From contig NZ_CP107783.1 of the NCBI RefSeq assembly GCF_036345255.1, positions 10,161,001 through 10,225,000 of the forward strand: DNA of 64,000 nucleotides, written 5' to 3'. The notes beneath the pieces are model-generated. The model was not told the DNA's origin. It did no database searches and worked only from the letters and a program-made list of their open reading frames with translations. Shown here in pieces: positions 43,494 to 51,700 of this stretch (the first letter of the stretch is position 1; each line of letters begins with the position of its first letter). The translations under genes were made by a program, and so were the position numbers. Source of the stretch: Streptomyces sp. NBC_00569. Its GTDB lineage: Bacteria; Actinomycetota; Actinomycetes; Streptomycetales; Streptomycetaceae.

Positions 43494-43856
43494 GCCGCAG
43501 GTGGCACCGCCCCGCTGACGGCACCGGTGCGGGCGTCCCGGTGCCCGTCAAGGCCGGCGGATGAGGCATGAGGGGCCCGCCCCCTGGGGTGCCCAGTGGT
43601 GCTCGGTCATCTCGTGGCCGAGCACCACAGGCGGCCGAGCGCCTGCCGGTGCGCGCCACCTGTGGCGCATCGGGTGCTGTGGCGCCGGTGCGCGCGAGCT
43701 GTGATGCATCGGGTGCTGTGGCGCCGCGCGTCGTGCAGAACGTGCAGCGGGCCTTGGTTGTTGTTCAGGCGGTGGGCCGGGGTCCGGCCGCGCGGCGCAG
43801 CCGGTTGGCGATGGCGAGTCCCAGTTCCTCCTCCACCGGCAAGGACGCGACGATGA
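43494..43856. repeat. about 360-bp direct repeat, copy 2 (overlaps the sua5 3' end)
   Basis: Corresponds to 38728-39088. Inside this copy GCATCGGGTGCTGTGGCGCC is itself present twice (about 43667 and 43708), an internal duplication not found in copy 1. Confidence 0.75.
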
Positions 43857-44751
43857 GGTCGCACCCCTGCTGGTCGAGTTCGCGCAGGAACCCGTACAGC
43901 CCGCGCGCGTAGGCGGCCATCGAGGCGGGGACCGCCACCACGGCGTGCGCCTTCACCGGGGTGTCGGCGAAGGCAGGGGGGAGGAAGACGCCCACCTGGT
44001 GCCCGGCGTCTTGCGCGAGTGCCGCTTCGGCTGCGATGTTCTCGGGCTCGACGAGGACGACCCGCGCCCGCGGCGCATAGTGGGACGGATGCTGGCCCGG
44101 CACCCGGACGTCGCTGGTCGCGTCGAGCGAGATCGGGCGGCCCAGCACCGCTTCGAGGTCCTCGCGCGTCACCCCGCCGGGCCGAAGAAGGCTCGGGGTC
44201 TCGCCCGTGACGTCGACGATGGTCGACTCGACGCCGACCTCGCAGGAGCCGCCGTCCAGCACGAAGTCGACCGCGTCACCCAGCTCCGCACGGACGTGGT
44301 CGGCCGTGGTGGGGCTGACCGAGCCGAAACGGTTCGCGGACGGGGCCGTGACACCGCCGCCGAACGCCGAGAGCAGCGCGAGTGCGACGGGGTGCTCGGG
44401 CACGCGCACGGCGACCGTCTCAAGGCCCCCGGTCGCTTCGAGGGGCACCCGCTGACTGCGCCGCAGGACCAGCGTCAGCGGCCCCGGCCAGAAGTGTTGT
44501 GCCAACAGGCGCGCCGTCGCGGGCACCTCCTGGACCCAGTCGTCCAGAAGCTGCGCGCCGCCGATGTGGACGATCAGCGGGTGGGAGGGCGGGCGGCCCT
44601 TGGCCTGGAAGATGCGCGCTACGGCGGCGGGGTCCTCGGCGTTGGCGCCCAGTCCGTAGACCGTTTCGGTCGGGAAGGCCACCAGGCCTCCGCCGCGCAG
44701 CACACCGGCTGCCTTGTCGATGTCACTGGTTCGTGCCGTCACCCTCGCCAT
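43765..44751 (-). CDS. sua5: L-threonylcarbamoyladenylate synthase (Sua5 type)
   Basis: A 328-residue protein making the threonylcarbamoyl-AMP used for t6A37 of ANN-decoding tRNAs. The YrdC domain covers residues 8-190 (AAGVLRGGGLVAFPTETVYG, FQAKGRPPSHPLIVHI, FWPGPLTLVL, VTAPSANRFGSVSPTTADHV, DGGSCEVGVESTIVDVTG), and a C-terminal Sua5 domain follows (GQHPSHYAPRARVVLVEPEN ... NRLRRAAGP). The length fits the two-domain form. The ATG at 44751 directly follows GGTGAGAGG. An essential-type gene; it may be a second copy in this genome. Confidence 0.93.
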   Translation of the reverse strand: MARVTARTSDIDKAAGVLRGGGLVAFPTETVYGLGANAEDPAAVARIFQAKGRPPSHPLIVHIGGAQLLDDWVQEVPATARLLAQHFWPGPLTLVLRRSQRVPLEATGGLETVAVRVPEHPVALALLSAFGGGVTAPSANRFGSVSPTTADHVRAELGDAVDFVLDGGSCEVGVESTIVDVTGETPSLLRPGGVTREDLEAVLGRPISLDATSDVRVPGQHPSHYAPRARVVLVEPENIAAEAALAQDAGHQVGVFLPPAFADTPVKAHAVVAVPASMAAYARGLYGFLRELDQQGCDLIVASLPVEEELGLAIANRLRRAAGPRPTA

Positions 44752-44864
44752 CCTCTCACCGCTGCGCTCTGCCGCGTTCCGCGGCCGGCGGCACGTGACG
44801 GCAAGATCACTGCGCTCGAGGCCGCCGCACGAGCCCGGACGCACGGGTGCGAACTTAGGGAAAA

Positions 44865-44891
44865 GTCCCCGCGCCTGCGGGGGAAGGTCCG
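44865..44891 (+). CRISPR. isolated CRISPR-like repeat unit
   Basis: GTCCCCGCGCCTGCGGGGG followed by AAGGTCCG has the palindromic core GCGCCTGCGGGG and GGTCCG end of type I-E repeats and resembles the unit at 45418. It stands alone, between sua5 and the cold-shock gene. Confidence 0.4.
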
Positions 44892-44986
44892 TCGTCCGAC
44901 ACCGGTGACGGCGCGTCCATCACGTCGCCTGAGCGCCCGGGAGGGGTGGGGTCCGCGCGCATGTTCTGTTCGTGGTTCGTGCAACG

Positions 44987-45028
44987 CGTGTGGGGGTGCC
45001 CGCCGTTGCCGGCGAGCACCCCCACACG
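44987..45028. terminator. hairpin after the cold-shock gene, 13-bp stem
   Basis: CGTGTGGGGGTGC (44987-44999) pairs exactly with GCACCCCCACACG (45016-45028), 20 bp beyond the cold-shock stop. Confidence 0.8.
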
Positions 45029-45048
45029 ATTTATGACCGTGAGTGTGG

Positions 45049-45252
45049 TCAGCCGCGGACGATGTTCTCCGCCTGGGGGCCCTTTTGGCCCTGGGTGATG
45101 TCGAAGGTGACCTTCTCGCCCTCGACGAGTTCGCGGTAGCCGTTGCCGCTGATGTTGGAGTAGTGAGCGAAGACGTCGGGGCCTCCGCCGTCCTGCTCGA
45201 TGAAGCCGAAGCCCTTTTCGCTGTTGAACCACTTCACGGTGCCGCTGGCCAT
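45049..45252 (-). CDS. cold-shock protein (CspA family)
   Basis: A 67-residue single cold-shock domain: [20 protein letters not shown] (RNP1, KGFGFI), [20 protein letters not shown] (RNP2, VFAHY), [20 protein letters not shown]. It binds single-stranded RNA and DNA as a chaperone. The start is preceded by GAAGGAC. It is the usual actinobacterial Csp with a [11 protein letters not shown] end; monocistronic, with its own terminator. Confidence 0.96.
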   Translation of the reverse strand: MASGTVKWFNSEKGFGFIEQDGGGPDVFAHYSNISGNGYRELVEGEKVTFDITQGQKGPQAENIVRG

Positions 45253-45356
45253 ACGTGTGTCCTTCACATCACCCGAGCTCGTCCACGCGGAACAGCTCGG
45301 CCTCCATGCGCTCTCGGGAAAGAGCGCTACAACGCCGCTTATCCTGCCTCACATCG

Positions 45357-45445
45357 TCGCCCCTGCGCCTGTGGGGATGCCCCTGTTTTGCGCAGCGGCA
45401 GGGCGAGATGGCCGACATTGCCCCTGCGCCTGCGGGGATGGTCCG
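45357..45445 (+). CRISPR. decayed type I-E CRISPR array (two repeats, a possible third)
   Basis: CCCCTGCGCCTGTGGGGATG (from 45360) and CCCCTGCGCCTGCGGGGATG (from 45421) differ at one position and are exactly 61 bp apart, the 29+32 spacing of type I-E arrays. A third, degenerate copy (ATGTGTGGGGACGGTTCG) lies 59 bp further on, near 45487-45504. No cas gene is in the window. The 45253-45619 gap holds nothing else recognisable. Confidence 0.6.
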
Positions 45446-45619
45446 AGCGAGGGCCTGGTCCCGTTTCGCGGAGCACGGTCGCCTTCATGTGTGGGGACGG
45501 TTCGTGGGGCGGGCCACCGGCCGGGCCCTCGAGCAGGGTCTTGGACGCTGCCCCGAACAGCACCACTGCGAGACCCCACTCGGCGGCGATGCCCGAGCGG
45601 CCTCGCTGCATCTGGATCG

Positions 45620-47005
45620 TCAACCTCGTTGAGGCAGCTGGGGCTTGATCCTGAAGAGCTCGCCGCCGACCTGGCCGATGAGGTCGTGGCCGTGACTCAT
45701 GAGCTCGGGCGCGATCCCGCCCTGTATCGGGCTCTTCGGCAGCGGGACCCGGCCGCGCCAGAGCACCGCACCAGTGTCCAGATCAAGGCCCACCAGGTGC
45801 CCGGAGGGGGCGAGGTAGTACGCCATGCGGCTGGTGAGGTCCACCGTGGCGGCGGAGGGCAACTCGTGCAGCGTGGGGTTGCGCGGCTCTTTGTGCAACG
45901 TCAGCCCGAGGTTGCGCGACCACAGCCGCTTGCCGCTGTCGGCGGAGTACGCGACGGCGCTGCCGTTGCTGCCGGCTGCCAGGATGAGGCCGTCTGCGAC
46001 CACACCGGTTGGCAGGCCCTCGACGCGGTGATGGGACACCGAGCCGGAGCGGGTGTCGACGCGGGTCAGGGTGGCGGGACCGGGGTCGCTGAAGTTCTTC
46101 TGTCCGCCGGCCATACCGCCCAGCAGCACGGCGTCCCCGTCCGTACCGATGTACGTGGTCGGGCCCTCAACGGTCGCGACTGTCCGCGCTGTGCCCGTCG
46201 CCGGGTCAAGACGGACGACGGTGCTCTGTTGCGGCGCCTTCTTGCTGTCCGGTGAGCACGTCAGGTACGGGACGCCGCCGATCACAGCCCGGTCGCAATC
46301 GGCCTTCTTCCATTTGTACGTCCACAGCGTCCGGCCCGTCGCTCCGTCCAGAGCGACCACGCTCTTGAAGGTCGGGGCGTTGGCGAGGATCCCGCCGTCG
46401 AACAGCACGGCGGAGGTCCGGCCTCGGCTGTCGTCGGCCAGCTCGTGCTTCCACAGCACTCGCCGACTGTTGATGTCGAGGGCGACGAGGTCGGTGCCGG
46501 CCCGGGGCGCCCCTGGGGCGTGATCAGCGTAGGTGTACAACACCCCGTCACGGCCACCGGGCATCGATCCCGCCGGGGCGCTGTTGCCGTTGGCGTCCTT
46601 GGCCTTTTGCTGCCATTCGACCTTGCCGGTACGGGCGTCCACACCGACAAAGTCGTACTCCGTCCCCCGGCAGTACACGTCACCGGTATCGGCACCGGTG
46701 GTGCAGGCGTCCCAGGACTTACCGGGCAACGTGGTCTGCCACAGCAGCTTGCTCTGCTTGCTCACCCGCGCGGCCGGTGACGGCGTCCCGTTGTCGCCGC
46801 CCGCACCGGTGGCGAGAGCGGTGCCCAGGGTGATGCCGGCCAGGCCGAGAGCGGCGCCGGTGACGCGCACGAGGTTGCGGAGCCGACGGCGACGCACGAT
46901 GCGATCGGCGATGTCCTTGGGAGCGCCGGGGCCGTCGGGGGTCCAAGCGTGCAGGACATCGCGGACCACGCGGTCCAGCTGGTCGGCGCTCTGGTCGGCG
47001 CTCAT
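45620..47005 (-). CDS. membrane-anchored PQQ-like beta-propeller protein, sigma-factor partner
   Basis: A 461-residue protein. Residues 1-45 are cytosolic (DQLDRVVRDVLHAWTPDG, basic RRRRLRNLVR), 46-68 a membrane helix, and the rest an extracytoplasmic propeller with PQQ/quinoprotein-type repeats (GVDARTGKVEWQQKA, ALDINSRRVLWKHELADD, ALDGATGRTLWTYKWKKADC, GLDLDTGAVLWRGRVPLP). The gene start overlaps the ECF sigma gene stop by four bases, so the two are coupled. The short cytosolic head may bind the sigma factor while the propeller senses an external ligand, but no known anti-sigma domain is obvious. Confidence 0.85.
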   Translation of the reverse strand: MSADQSADQLDRVVRDVLHAWTPDGPGAPKDIADRIVRRRRLRNLVRVTGAALGLAGITLGTALATGAGGDNGTPSPAARVSKQSKLLWQTTLPGKSWDACTTGADTGDVYCRGTEYDFVGVDARTGKVEWQQKAKDANGNSAPAGSMPGGRDGVLYTYADHAPGAPRAGTDLVALDINSRRVLWKHELADDSRGRTSAVLFDGGILANAPTFKSVVALDGATGRTLWTYKWKKADCDRAVIGGVPYLTCSPDSKKAPQQSTVVRLDPATGTARTVATVEGPTTYIGTDGDAVLLGGMAGGQKNFSDPGPATLTRVDTRSGSVSHHRVEGLPTGVVADGLILAAGSNGSAVAYSADSGKRLWSRNLGLTLHKEPRNPTLHELPSAATVDLTSRMAYYLAPSGHLVGLDLDTGAVLWRGRVPLPKSPIQGGIAPELMSHGHDLIGQVGGELFRIKPQLPQRG

Positions 47006-47553
47006 GGGCGAGCTCCCTTCAGGGACATGTTGTGCGGGGTGGTCGATGCGGTCTGCGCGGGGGAACTCAGCTCCGGCGCGAGTGTGCGCAGCCGGGCCAG
47101 CGACCGGTAGGTGGTGCTGCGTATGGTGCCCACCGAGCAGCCCAGCGCGCCCGCGGCCTCCGTCTCGGACAGGTCCTCGAAGTAGCGCAGCACCAGTACG
47201 GTGCGTTGTCGCGGCGTCAGTCGGGCCAATGCCTGCCTCACGGTGATCCGCAGGTCAGCGGCGGATGTGCCGTCAGTGACACCGAAACTCTCGGGCGGTG
47301 CGGCGAACGTCGCCTCGCGGTGCGGCCGGCGCAGCCGCCAGCGGCTGATCTGGTGCCGGTACATCACCTTGCGCACGTAGCCTTCCGGGTCCTCGATGTG
47401 CTGCCAGCGGCCCAGCGCCTTCATCAGAGCGGTTTGCACGAGGTCTTCGGCCTCGTGGCGGTCACCGCCGGTGAGCAGGTTCGCCAGGCGCAGCAAGGCG
47501 CCCCACCGGGCGTCGACGAAGTCCCGGAATCTTTCGTGGTCCTGCGGGTCCAT
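47002..47553 (-). CDS. ECF RNA polymerase sigma factor (SigE-like family)
   Basis: 183 residues: region 2 (FRDFVDARWGALLRLANLLT, EAEDLVQTALMKALGRWQHI, DPEGYVRKVMYRHQISRWRL) and region 4 (ALARLTPRQRTVLVLRYFED, LSETEAAGALGCSVGTIRST, TYRSLARLRTL), as in the actinobacterial SigE/TIGR02983 group. It is followed by, and overlaps, the membrane propeller protein, its probable regulator. The upstream gap 47554-47948 has no gene and may contain promoters for both directions. Confidence 0.93.
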   Translation of the reverse strand: MDPQDHERFRDFVDARWGALLRLANLLTGGDRHEAEDLVQTALMKALGRWQHIEDPEGYVRKVMYRHQISRWRLRRPHREATFAAPPESFGVTDGTSAADLRITVRQALARLTPRQRTVLVLRYFEDLSETEAAGALGCSVGTIRSTTYRSLARLRTLAPELSSPAQTASTTPHNMSLKGARP

Positions 47554-47948
47554 GGGCCCTCCCGTTTCTTAACGCCCACAAGGACGCGTGGACCGCAGGC
47601 AATCTATGTCTGCCGTGGCGGGATTCTTCCGCCAGACTTGCGCACGCCTCGCGCTACCAGCGCGCTCGTCCACCACGCCGACGCCGACGCCGTAGCCCAC
47701 GGCCGGCCGGGCCCTGTGCCACGTCGCGCCGGGCGACCGTTGGGAGCCACGAGACGCTGACTTGAGCAATCACCCGCCCGCTCGCGGTGACGTCAGAGGT
47801 TGGCCTGTCGTGCGTTCGCGGTGACGAAGCCATGGACATGCGCCATCTGACGGGTGAGGTCATGGCCAGCCGTTCGTGCATATGCGGAACGGACGTGCGG
47901 CAGGCACGACCCAAAACTTCTCCCCAGGGCATCGCCGTTAGGCAACCC

Positions 47949-48287
47949 ATGCACCCGGAATTTCACATCAGCCACCATCACGAGACGGGCTGGACCGTCG
48001 TCGAGATCCACGGCGAGGTCGACGTCTCCAGCGTGCCTCAGATCAGGGAACACGTGCTCACCTGTATCGAAGCGGGCCGTCATCACCTCATCGTGGACCT
48101 GAGAGAGGTCCCCTTCATCGACTCGACGGGCCTTGGGATTTTCGTCAGCATCGCCAAGCGGATTCGTACGCACGTCGGTGACCTGAAGCTGGTGATTACG
48201 AACCCGGACATTCTCCAGATCTTCCACATCACCAGCCTGCACCGGGCCTTGCAGATCTATGACTCGGTGGAAGCCGCGATGGAGTGA
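47949..48287 (+). CDS. STAS-domain anti-sigma factor antagonist
   Basis: A 112-residue protein, one STAS domain: HETGWTVVEIHGEVDVSSVP, QIREHVLTCIEAGRHHLIVD, LREVPFIDSTGLGIFVSIAK and LKLVITNPDILQIFHITSLH. Ser59 in DSTGLG is the expected phosphorylation site. In partner switching an RsbW-like kinase phosphorylates this Ser and a PP2C removes the phosphate, freeing or trapping a sigma factor. The fusion protein at 40024-42663 carries both such domains. The ATG at 47949 is preferred over earlier in-frame starts because the family's N-terminus begins there. Confidence 0.93.
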   Translation: MHPEFHISHHHETGWTVVEIHGEVDVSSVPQIREHVLTCIEAGRHHLIVDLREVPFIDSTGLGIFVSIAKRIRTHVGDLKLVITNPDILQIFHITSLHRALQIYDSVEAAME

Positions 48288-48822
48288 CATGCGAGGCGAC
48301 GACGACAGACGCCCGGCGCCCCACGCGCAACTGAGGGGCAGCTATTGGCTGAGTAGTTCTGACAGCGACTGCTCATGGTGCCGACAGCTCCTTCTGCCAC
48401 GCACTGGGCGCCCCGAACCGCAGGGGGATGCGCCACCACCGGGAAGGATCGATCCCGCTGGCCGGCGGTGCCGGACAGCCCGCCTGACCGAGCGAATGCG
48501 GGCCGTCATGGTGATCCTCGCGGCGAGCACCACGGTTGTCGCCGCGGTGGTCACCGCGTGGCGGAACTGACTGAGTACGCAATACAAACGGGCCTTGCGG
48601 GTCCGTAACGTGCCGCCGCGGTGGTCGACTTGAGGAGCGAGACAGCGCCAGGCCGTATCCGCGTGCCCCCTTCGACCCGGTGATGGGTACACTGCCGCAG
48701 CTTCAGGTCCGCAGCGCCGCCACCAGCAAAGTCAAGCGCTGCCCCCGGGCGCGGCCCGCCGAGGGCTGCGGCGTTCGAATTGTTCACGAGCTGCGGCAGC
48801 GTCGGCTGTCGGCTGTCGGTGC
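48288..48822. other. stretch with no certain gene
   Basis: A frame beginning ATG at 48289, two bases after the STAS stop, ends at 48570 with one hydrophobic segment (MRAVMVILAASTTVVAAVVT); its first part is low-complexity. A small membrane protein is possible but not supported further. Confidence 0.35.
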
Positions 48823-49674
48823 TCAGTGGCGGTACGCGGCTGTCGCGATCTCGATGAACGACCGGGTCAACGGGTTGGTGTCTTTCTCGTTGCACACCGC
48901 CACCACTCGGCTCGGCGTCATGTCGATCAGCGGCACCACGGTGAACTCCGCGGGCAGGTCGTGTCCGAGCGGGGCCAGGCCGACCGTGCCGTTCCACAGC
49001 ACCGCCTGCAGGCATTCCTGCACGGCGCGCACCACTGGTCCCTCGCGCGGCCTGCCACCGTTCCAGTACGACTGCCAGATGGGGTCGGTGCCCTGCGGGA
49101 ACTGAAACCAGCGGCGCTCGCACAGCTCGGCCAGCCGCAACTCATCACGGCCCGCCAGCGGATCATCGGCGCGCAGGACCACGCCGACCGGATCGGTCCG
49201 CAGCGCATACACCGTCAGGGCAGTCTCGTCGAACGGCGCCCGGGTCAGGGCGACATCGACCAGCCCGGCGCGCAGCCCGCACGTCGGGTCGGTCAGATCG
49301 GTGTCGCGGATACGGATGTCGACTCCGGGGTGGCTGCGGCGGTAGGCCGCGGCCAGCCTGGCCACTGTCGGGTCGGTGCCGTCGCCCAGGATGCCGACGG
49401 TGATCGTCGCGGCACCGGCTGCCGTGCTCACGCGTACCCGGACGCGGTCGGCGTGCTCGAGCAGAGCCCGCGCCTCCTCGAGCAGCACTGCGCCCACCGC
49501 GGTGAGCGTGACGCCGGTGGCCGAGCGGGCGAAGAGCAGCGCCCCGACCTCGGCTTCCAACTGCTTGATCGCCCGGCTCAGCGGCGGCTGACTCATATGC
49601 AGTCGGGTGGCGGCCCGGCCGAAGTGGAGTTCCTCGGCGACCGCCACGAAGTAGCGCAAGGTCCGTAGCTCCAC
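48823..49674 (-). CDS. LysR-family transcriptional regulator
   Basis: A 283-residue regulator from a GTG (VELRTLRYFVAVAEELHFGR). Helix-turn-helix residues 15-45 (AATRLHMSQPPLSRAIKQLE), then the effector domain from about 85 (TITVGILGDGTDPTVARLAA, ALTRAPFDETALTVYALRTD, LRADDPLAGRDELRLAELCE). It belongs to the BenM/CatM-like subgroup by its 'AEELHFGRAA..LHMSQPPLSR' motif. It is divergent from the cupin gene with an inverted repeat between, so it probably controls itself and the cupin. Confidence 0.92.
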   Translation of the reverse strand: MELRTLRYFVAVAEELHFGRAATRLHMSQPPLSRAIKQLEAEVGALLFARSATGVTLTAVGAVLLEEARALLEHADRVRVRVSTAAGAATITVGILGDGTDPTVARLAAAYRRSHPGVDIRIRDTDLTDPTCGLRAGLVDVALTRAPFDETALTVYALRTDPVGVVLRADDPLAGRDELRLAELCERRWFQFPQGTDPIWQSYWNGGRPREGPVVRAVQECLQAVLWNGTVGLAPLGHDLPAEFTVVPLIDMTPSRVVAVCNEKDTNPLTRSFIEIATAAYRH

Positions 49675-49681
49675 GCTGCAA

Positions 49682-49700
49682 CGATACCCATGAGGTATCG
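49682..49700. promoter_or_regulatory. CGATACC-N5-GGTATCG inverted repeat, probable LysR operator
   Basis: A perfect 7-bp inverted repeat with a 5-bp spacer lies 8 bp before the LysR start and about 55 bp before the cupin start, in the form of a LysR recognition site. Confidence 0.7.
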
Positions 49701-49755
49701 GCTGTGCCGAAGGGGTCTTGGACACGGGCGAGGCCCCGGGCGTGCACTGGTGAAC

Positions 49756-50250
49756 ATGACCGAACAAGACAAGACCAGCCGGCCGCAGGCCGATGCCGCC
49801 GTATCGGTGGTGGGTCCCCGCGACGGCGAGACGATCGTCCTGGGCACCACACGCATGCGCGTTCTGGAGGACGGCAGCCACACCGCGCACCGCCTCGCGA
49901 TCGCCGAGTCCGTCCTCGCCCCCCACACCCAGGGTCCGCCGCAGCACCGCCATCGCCGACACGACGAGGGCTTCTACATCCTGTCCGGCACCGTGCGGTT
50001 CACCGTCGGGGACAAGGACTACGACGCCACCGCGGGGACACTCGTCATGGTTGCGCCCGGCACCCCGCACACCTTCGCCAACCTGACCGGCCAACCCGCC
50101 GTCATGCTCAGCACCTTCACACCCGACCTGTACGTGCAGTACTTCCGAGACCTCTCGGAGGTGCTCGCATCCGGCCGGCCGCTGACACCACAGGCCAACA
50201 TCGACGCAATGAGCCGCTATGCGACACAGCCCGCCACCGACCTCACCTGA
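49756..50250 (+). CDS. cupin-domain protein
   Basis: A 164-residue single-cupin protein. The motifs are PPQHRHRRHDEGFYILSGTV (motif 1, with His/His/Glu metal ligands) and MVAPGTPHTFANLTGQPAVM (motif 2, His). C-terminal helices follow (YVQYFRDLSEVLASGRPLTP). A GTG six bases upstream is an alternative start. Such small cupins act as dioxygenases, isomerases or quercetinase-like enzymes; specificity unknown. It is the probable target of the divergent LysR protein. Confidence 0.88.
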   Translation: MTEQDKTSRPQADAAVSVVGPRDGETIVLGTTRMRVLEDGSHTAHRLAIAESVLAPHTQGPPQHRHRRHDEGFYILSGTVRFTVGDKDYDATAGTLVMVAPGTPHTFANLTGQPAVMLSTFTPDLYVQYFRDLSEVLASGRPLTPQANIDAMSRYATQPATDLT

Positions 50251-50438
50251 AGCCGACAGAACAACACGACCCGGCCCCCCTCCTTTCGGCCCTCTGGGGC
50301 CGTGGCGCTCCCGCCCCTTTCGCACCCGAACCCCTTCGGACGACGATTGGGCCGTCTCCCAGGGGCTTGCCCGGCAATCGACGCAATCGACAGACCTCCC
50401 CCCCCCCCCGCGAACCGGGGCCAGCGTGAACGGGAACC

Positions 50439-50798
50439 ATGAACATCGCCTATTGGATCGTCGCGGGACTCCTCGCCCTCTTCTACCTCTACGCAGGCAC
50501 GCTGAAGGTGATCCGCAGCCGCGATCAACTCCGGCCGATGATGGCGTGGGTCGACCGCATACCCTTGCCCGCCGTCAGGGCGCTGGGGGCGGTCGAAATA
50601 CTCGGCGCGGCGGGTCTGGTCCTGCCACCGCTGACCGGCACCGCTTGCCGGCTGGCGCCGGCCGCGGCCGTCGGCTTCGTTCTTCTGCAGACCGGTGCGA
50701 TCGCCGTTCACCTGACCGGCGAAGACCGCCGGATCACACTCAATGCCGCACTCACCGCCACCGCGGCCCTGACTATCTGGTTGGCCATCAGGCCGTGA
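50439..50798 (+). CDS. DoxX-like membrane protein
   Basis: A 119-residue protein with four predicted membrane helices: MNIAYWIVAGLLALFYLYAG, then LKVIRSR (typical DoxX '..AG..K....'), LPAVRALGAVEILGAAGLVL, LAPAAAVGFVLLQTGAIAVH and ALTATAALTIWLAI. DoxX-like proteins are often induced by oxidative stress or quinones. It is co-directional with the cupin gene, 188 bp downstream; the gap includes a run of 12 C near 50400. Confidence 0.88.
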   Translation: MNIAYWIVAGLLALFYLYAGTLKVIRSRDQLRPMMAWVDRIPLPAVRALGAVEILGAAGLVLPPLTGTACRLAPAAAVGFVLLQTGAIAVHLTGEDRRITLNAALTATAALTIWLAIRP

Positions 50799-51000
50799 CC
50801 GTGGATCAGCCCCCGACCGGCAAAGGCAACTGCTGGACCGGCCGCCTCACGGCCGCTGTCACTTGTCATGACCATCGAACACGCCGCCCTCCGACAGTCG
50901 CAAACGTGTCGGCCCTCAAGCTGAACGACGTCCACCGGCCCGTGCAGAAGGTGCGGCCTTCCTCGGCAGGGCGCCGGCCGGGCGACACTGTTCAACTCGC

Positions 51001-51197
51001 CGACGCGGAGCGGCCCAGTGCCCTGAGAGCGCCATGTCGCGCCGCCGTTACCGCCCAAGACGCGGAGCCGGACGCCCGGCGGGACGAGGAAAACGCAACT
51101 CCTGTGGCCCGCTCGAGTGCAGGGGATCGGCTTGTCGAGTCAACCCTCATACGCAGCTCGGGTGATCCCTCGACCTCGCCTTGAACCGCAGAGCCCG
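51001..51197 (+). repeat. 197-bp direct repeat, left copy
   Basis: From CGACGCGGAGCGGCCCAGTG to CGCAGAGCCCG. It matches 58403-58599 at 192 of 197 positions by eye, same orientation, no indel. No known gene inside; the two copies bracket the RHS locus. Confidence 0.9.
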
Positions 51198-51229
51198 CAC
51201 CGGGCACCGTGGCGGGATCTGCCTGCGCG

Positions 51230-51577
51230 TTTCGGCAAGCGGCAGACTGTGCACGAGCGGCACGATGGTCTGAGGACGGCACGGGGGACAAGGTCTTCGT
51301 GGTCGTCCTGGCCGACGCACCGACCACCAGCTGCCGGGGGCTCACCAGCACGCCGCTGGAGCCTGCACGAGACTTCCGCGGTGCTGGGAGAAGAAGACGC
51401 CCCAGCAGCATGAATCCTATGAGGGACGCGGACGCTTTCGGGGCGGCCTGACCTCCAAGATCCATGTAGCTGGGGAAGACGTGCGCCGTCCCTTGGCCGT
51501 GCTGATTCCTCTGGCCCAGTGGGACAACGTCCCGCAGCTCAGTCTCGTGATGGAACGTCACGCCCCGAGGATATGAA
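51230..51577 (+). pseudogene. IS5-family transposase, internal remnant
   Basis: EDGTGDKVFVVVLADA (the '..DGTWD.V' part of OrfA), then in another frame GRFRGGLTSKIHVAGEDVRR, PLAVLIPLAQWDNVPQLSLV and MERHAPRI (start of the OrfB core). Frames and both ends are broken. Confidence 0.7.
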
Positions 51578-51700
51578 GGCCCTTCAAAAGACGTCCGGTA
51601 CAACGGCGTACGGAACTGATCGCGACGCTCGCCCTGACTGTCTCCGACCGGATGAACAGGGCGGGCGTCGCGGTGTGTCCGGCTCAGGCTCGGCCGCTGG

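Noticed and set aside
49675..50325. Upstream extension of the second LysR frame to 500 codons.
   Set aside because: The extension is antisense to the cupin gene; the canonical LysR N-terminus begins at the GTG at 49674.
50399..50411. Run of C before the DoxX-like gene considered as a phase-variation tract.
   Set aside because: It lies in noncoding DNA about 30 bp before the start and is not in a position that would clearly alter translation; such runs are common in high-GC DNA.
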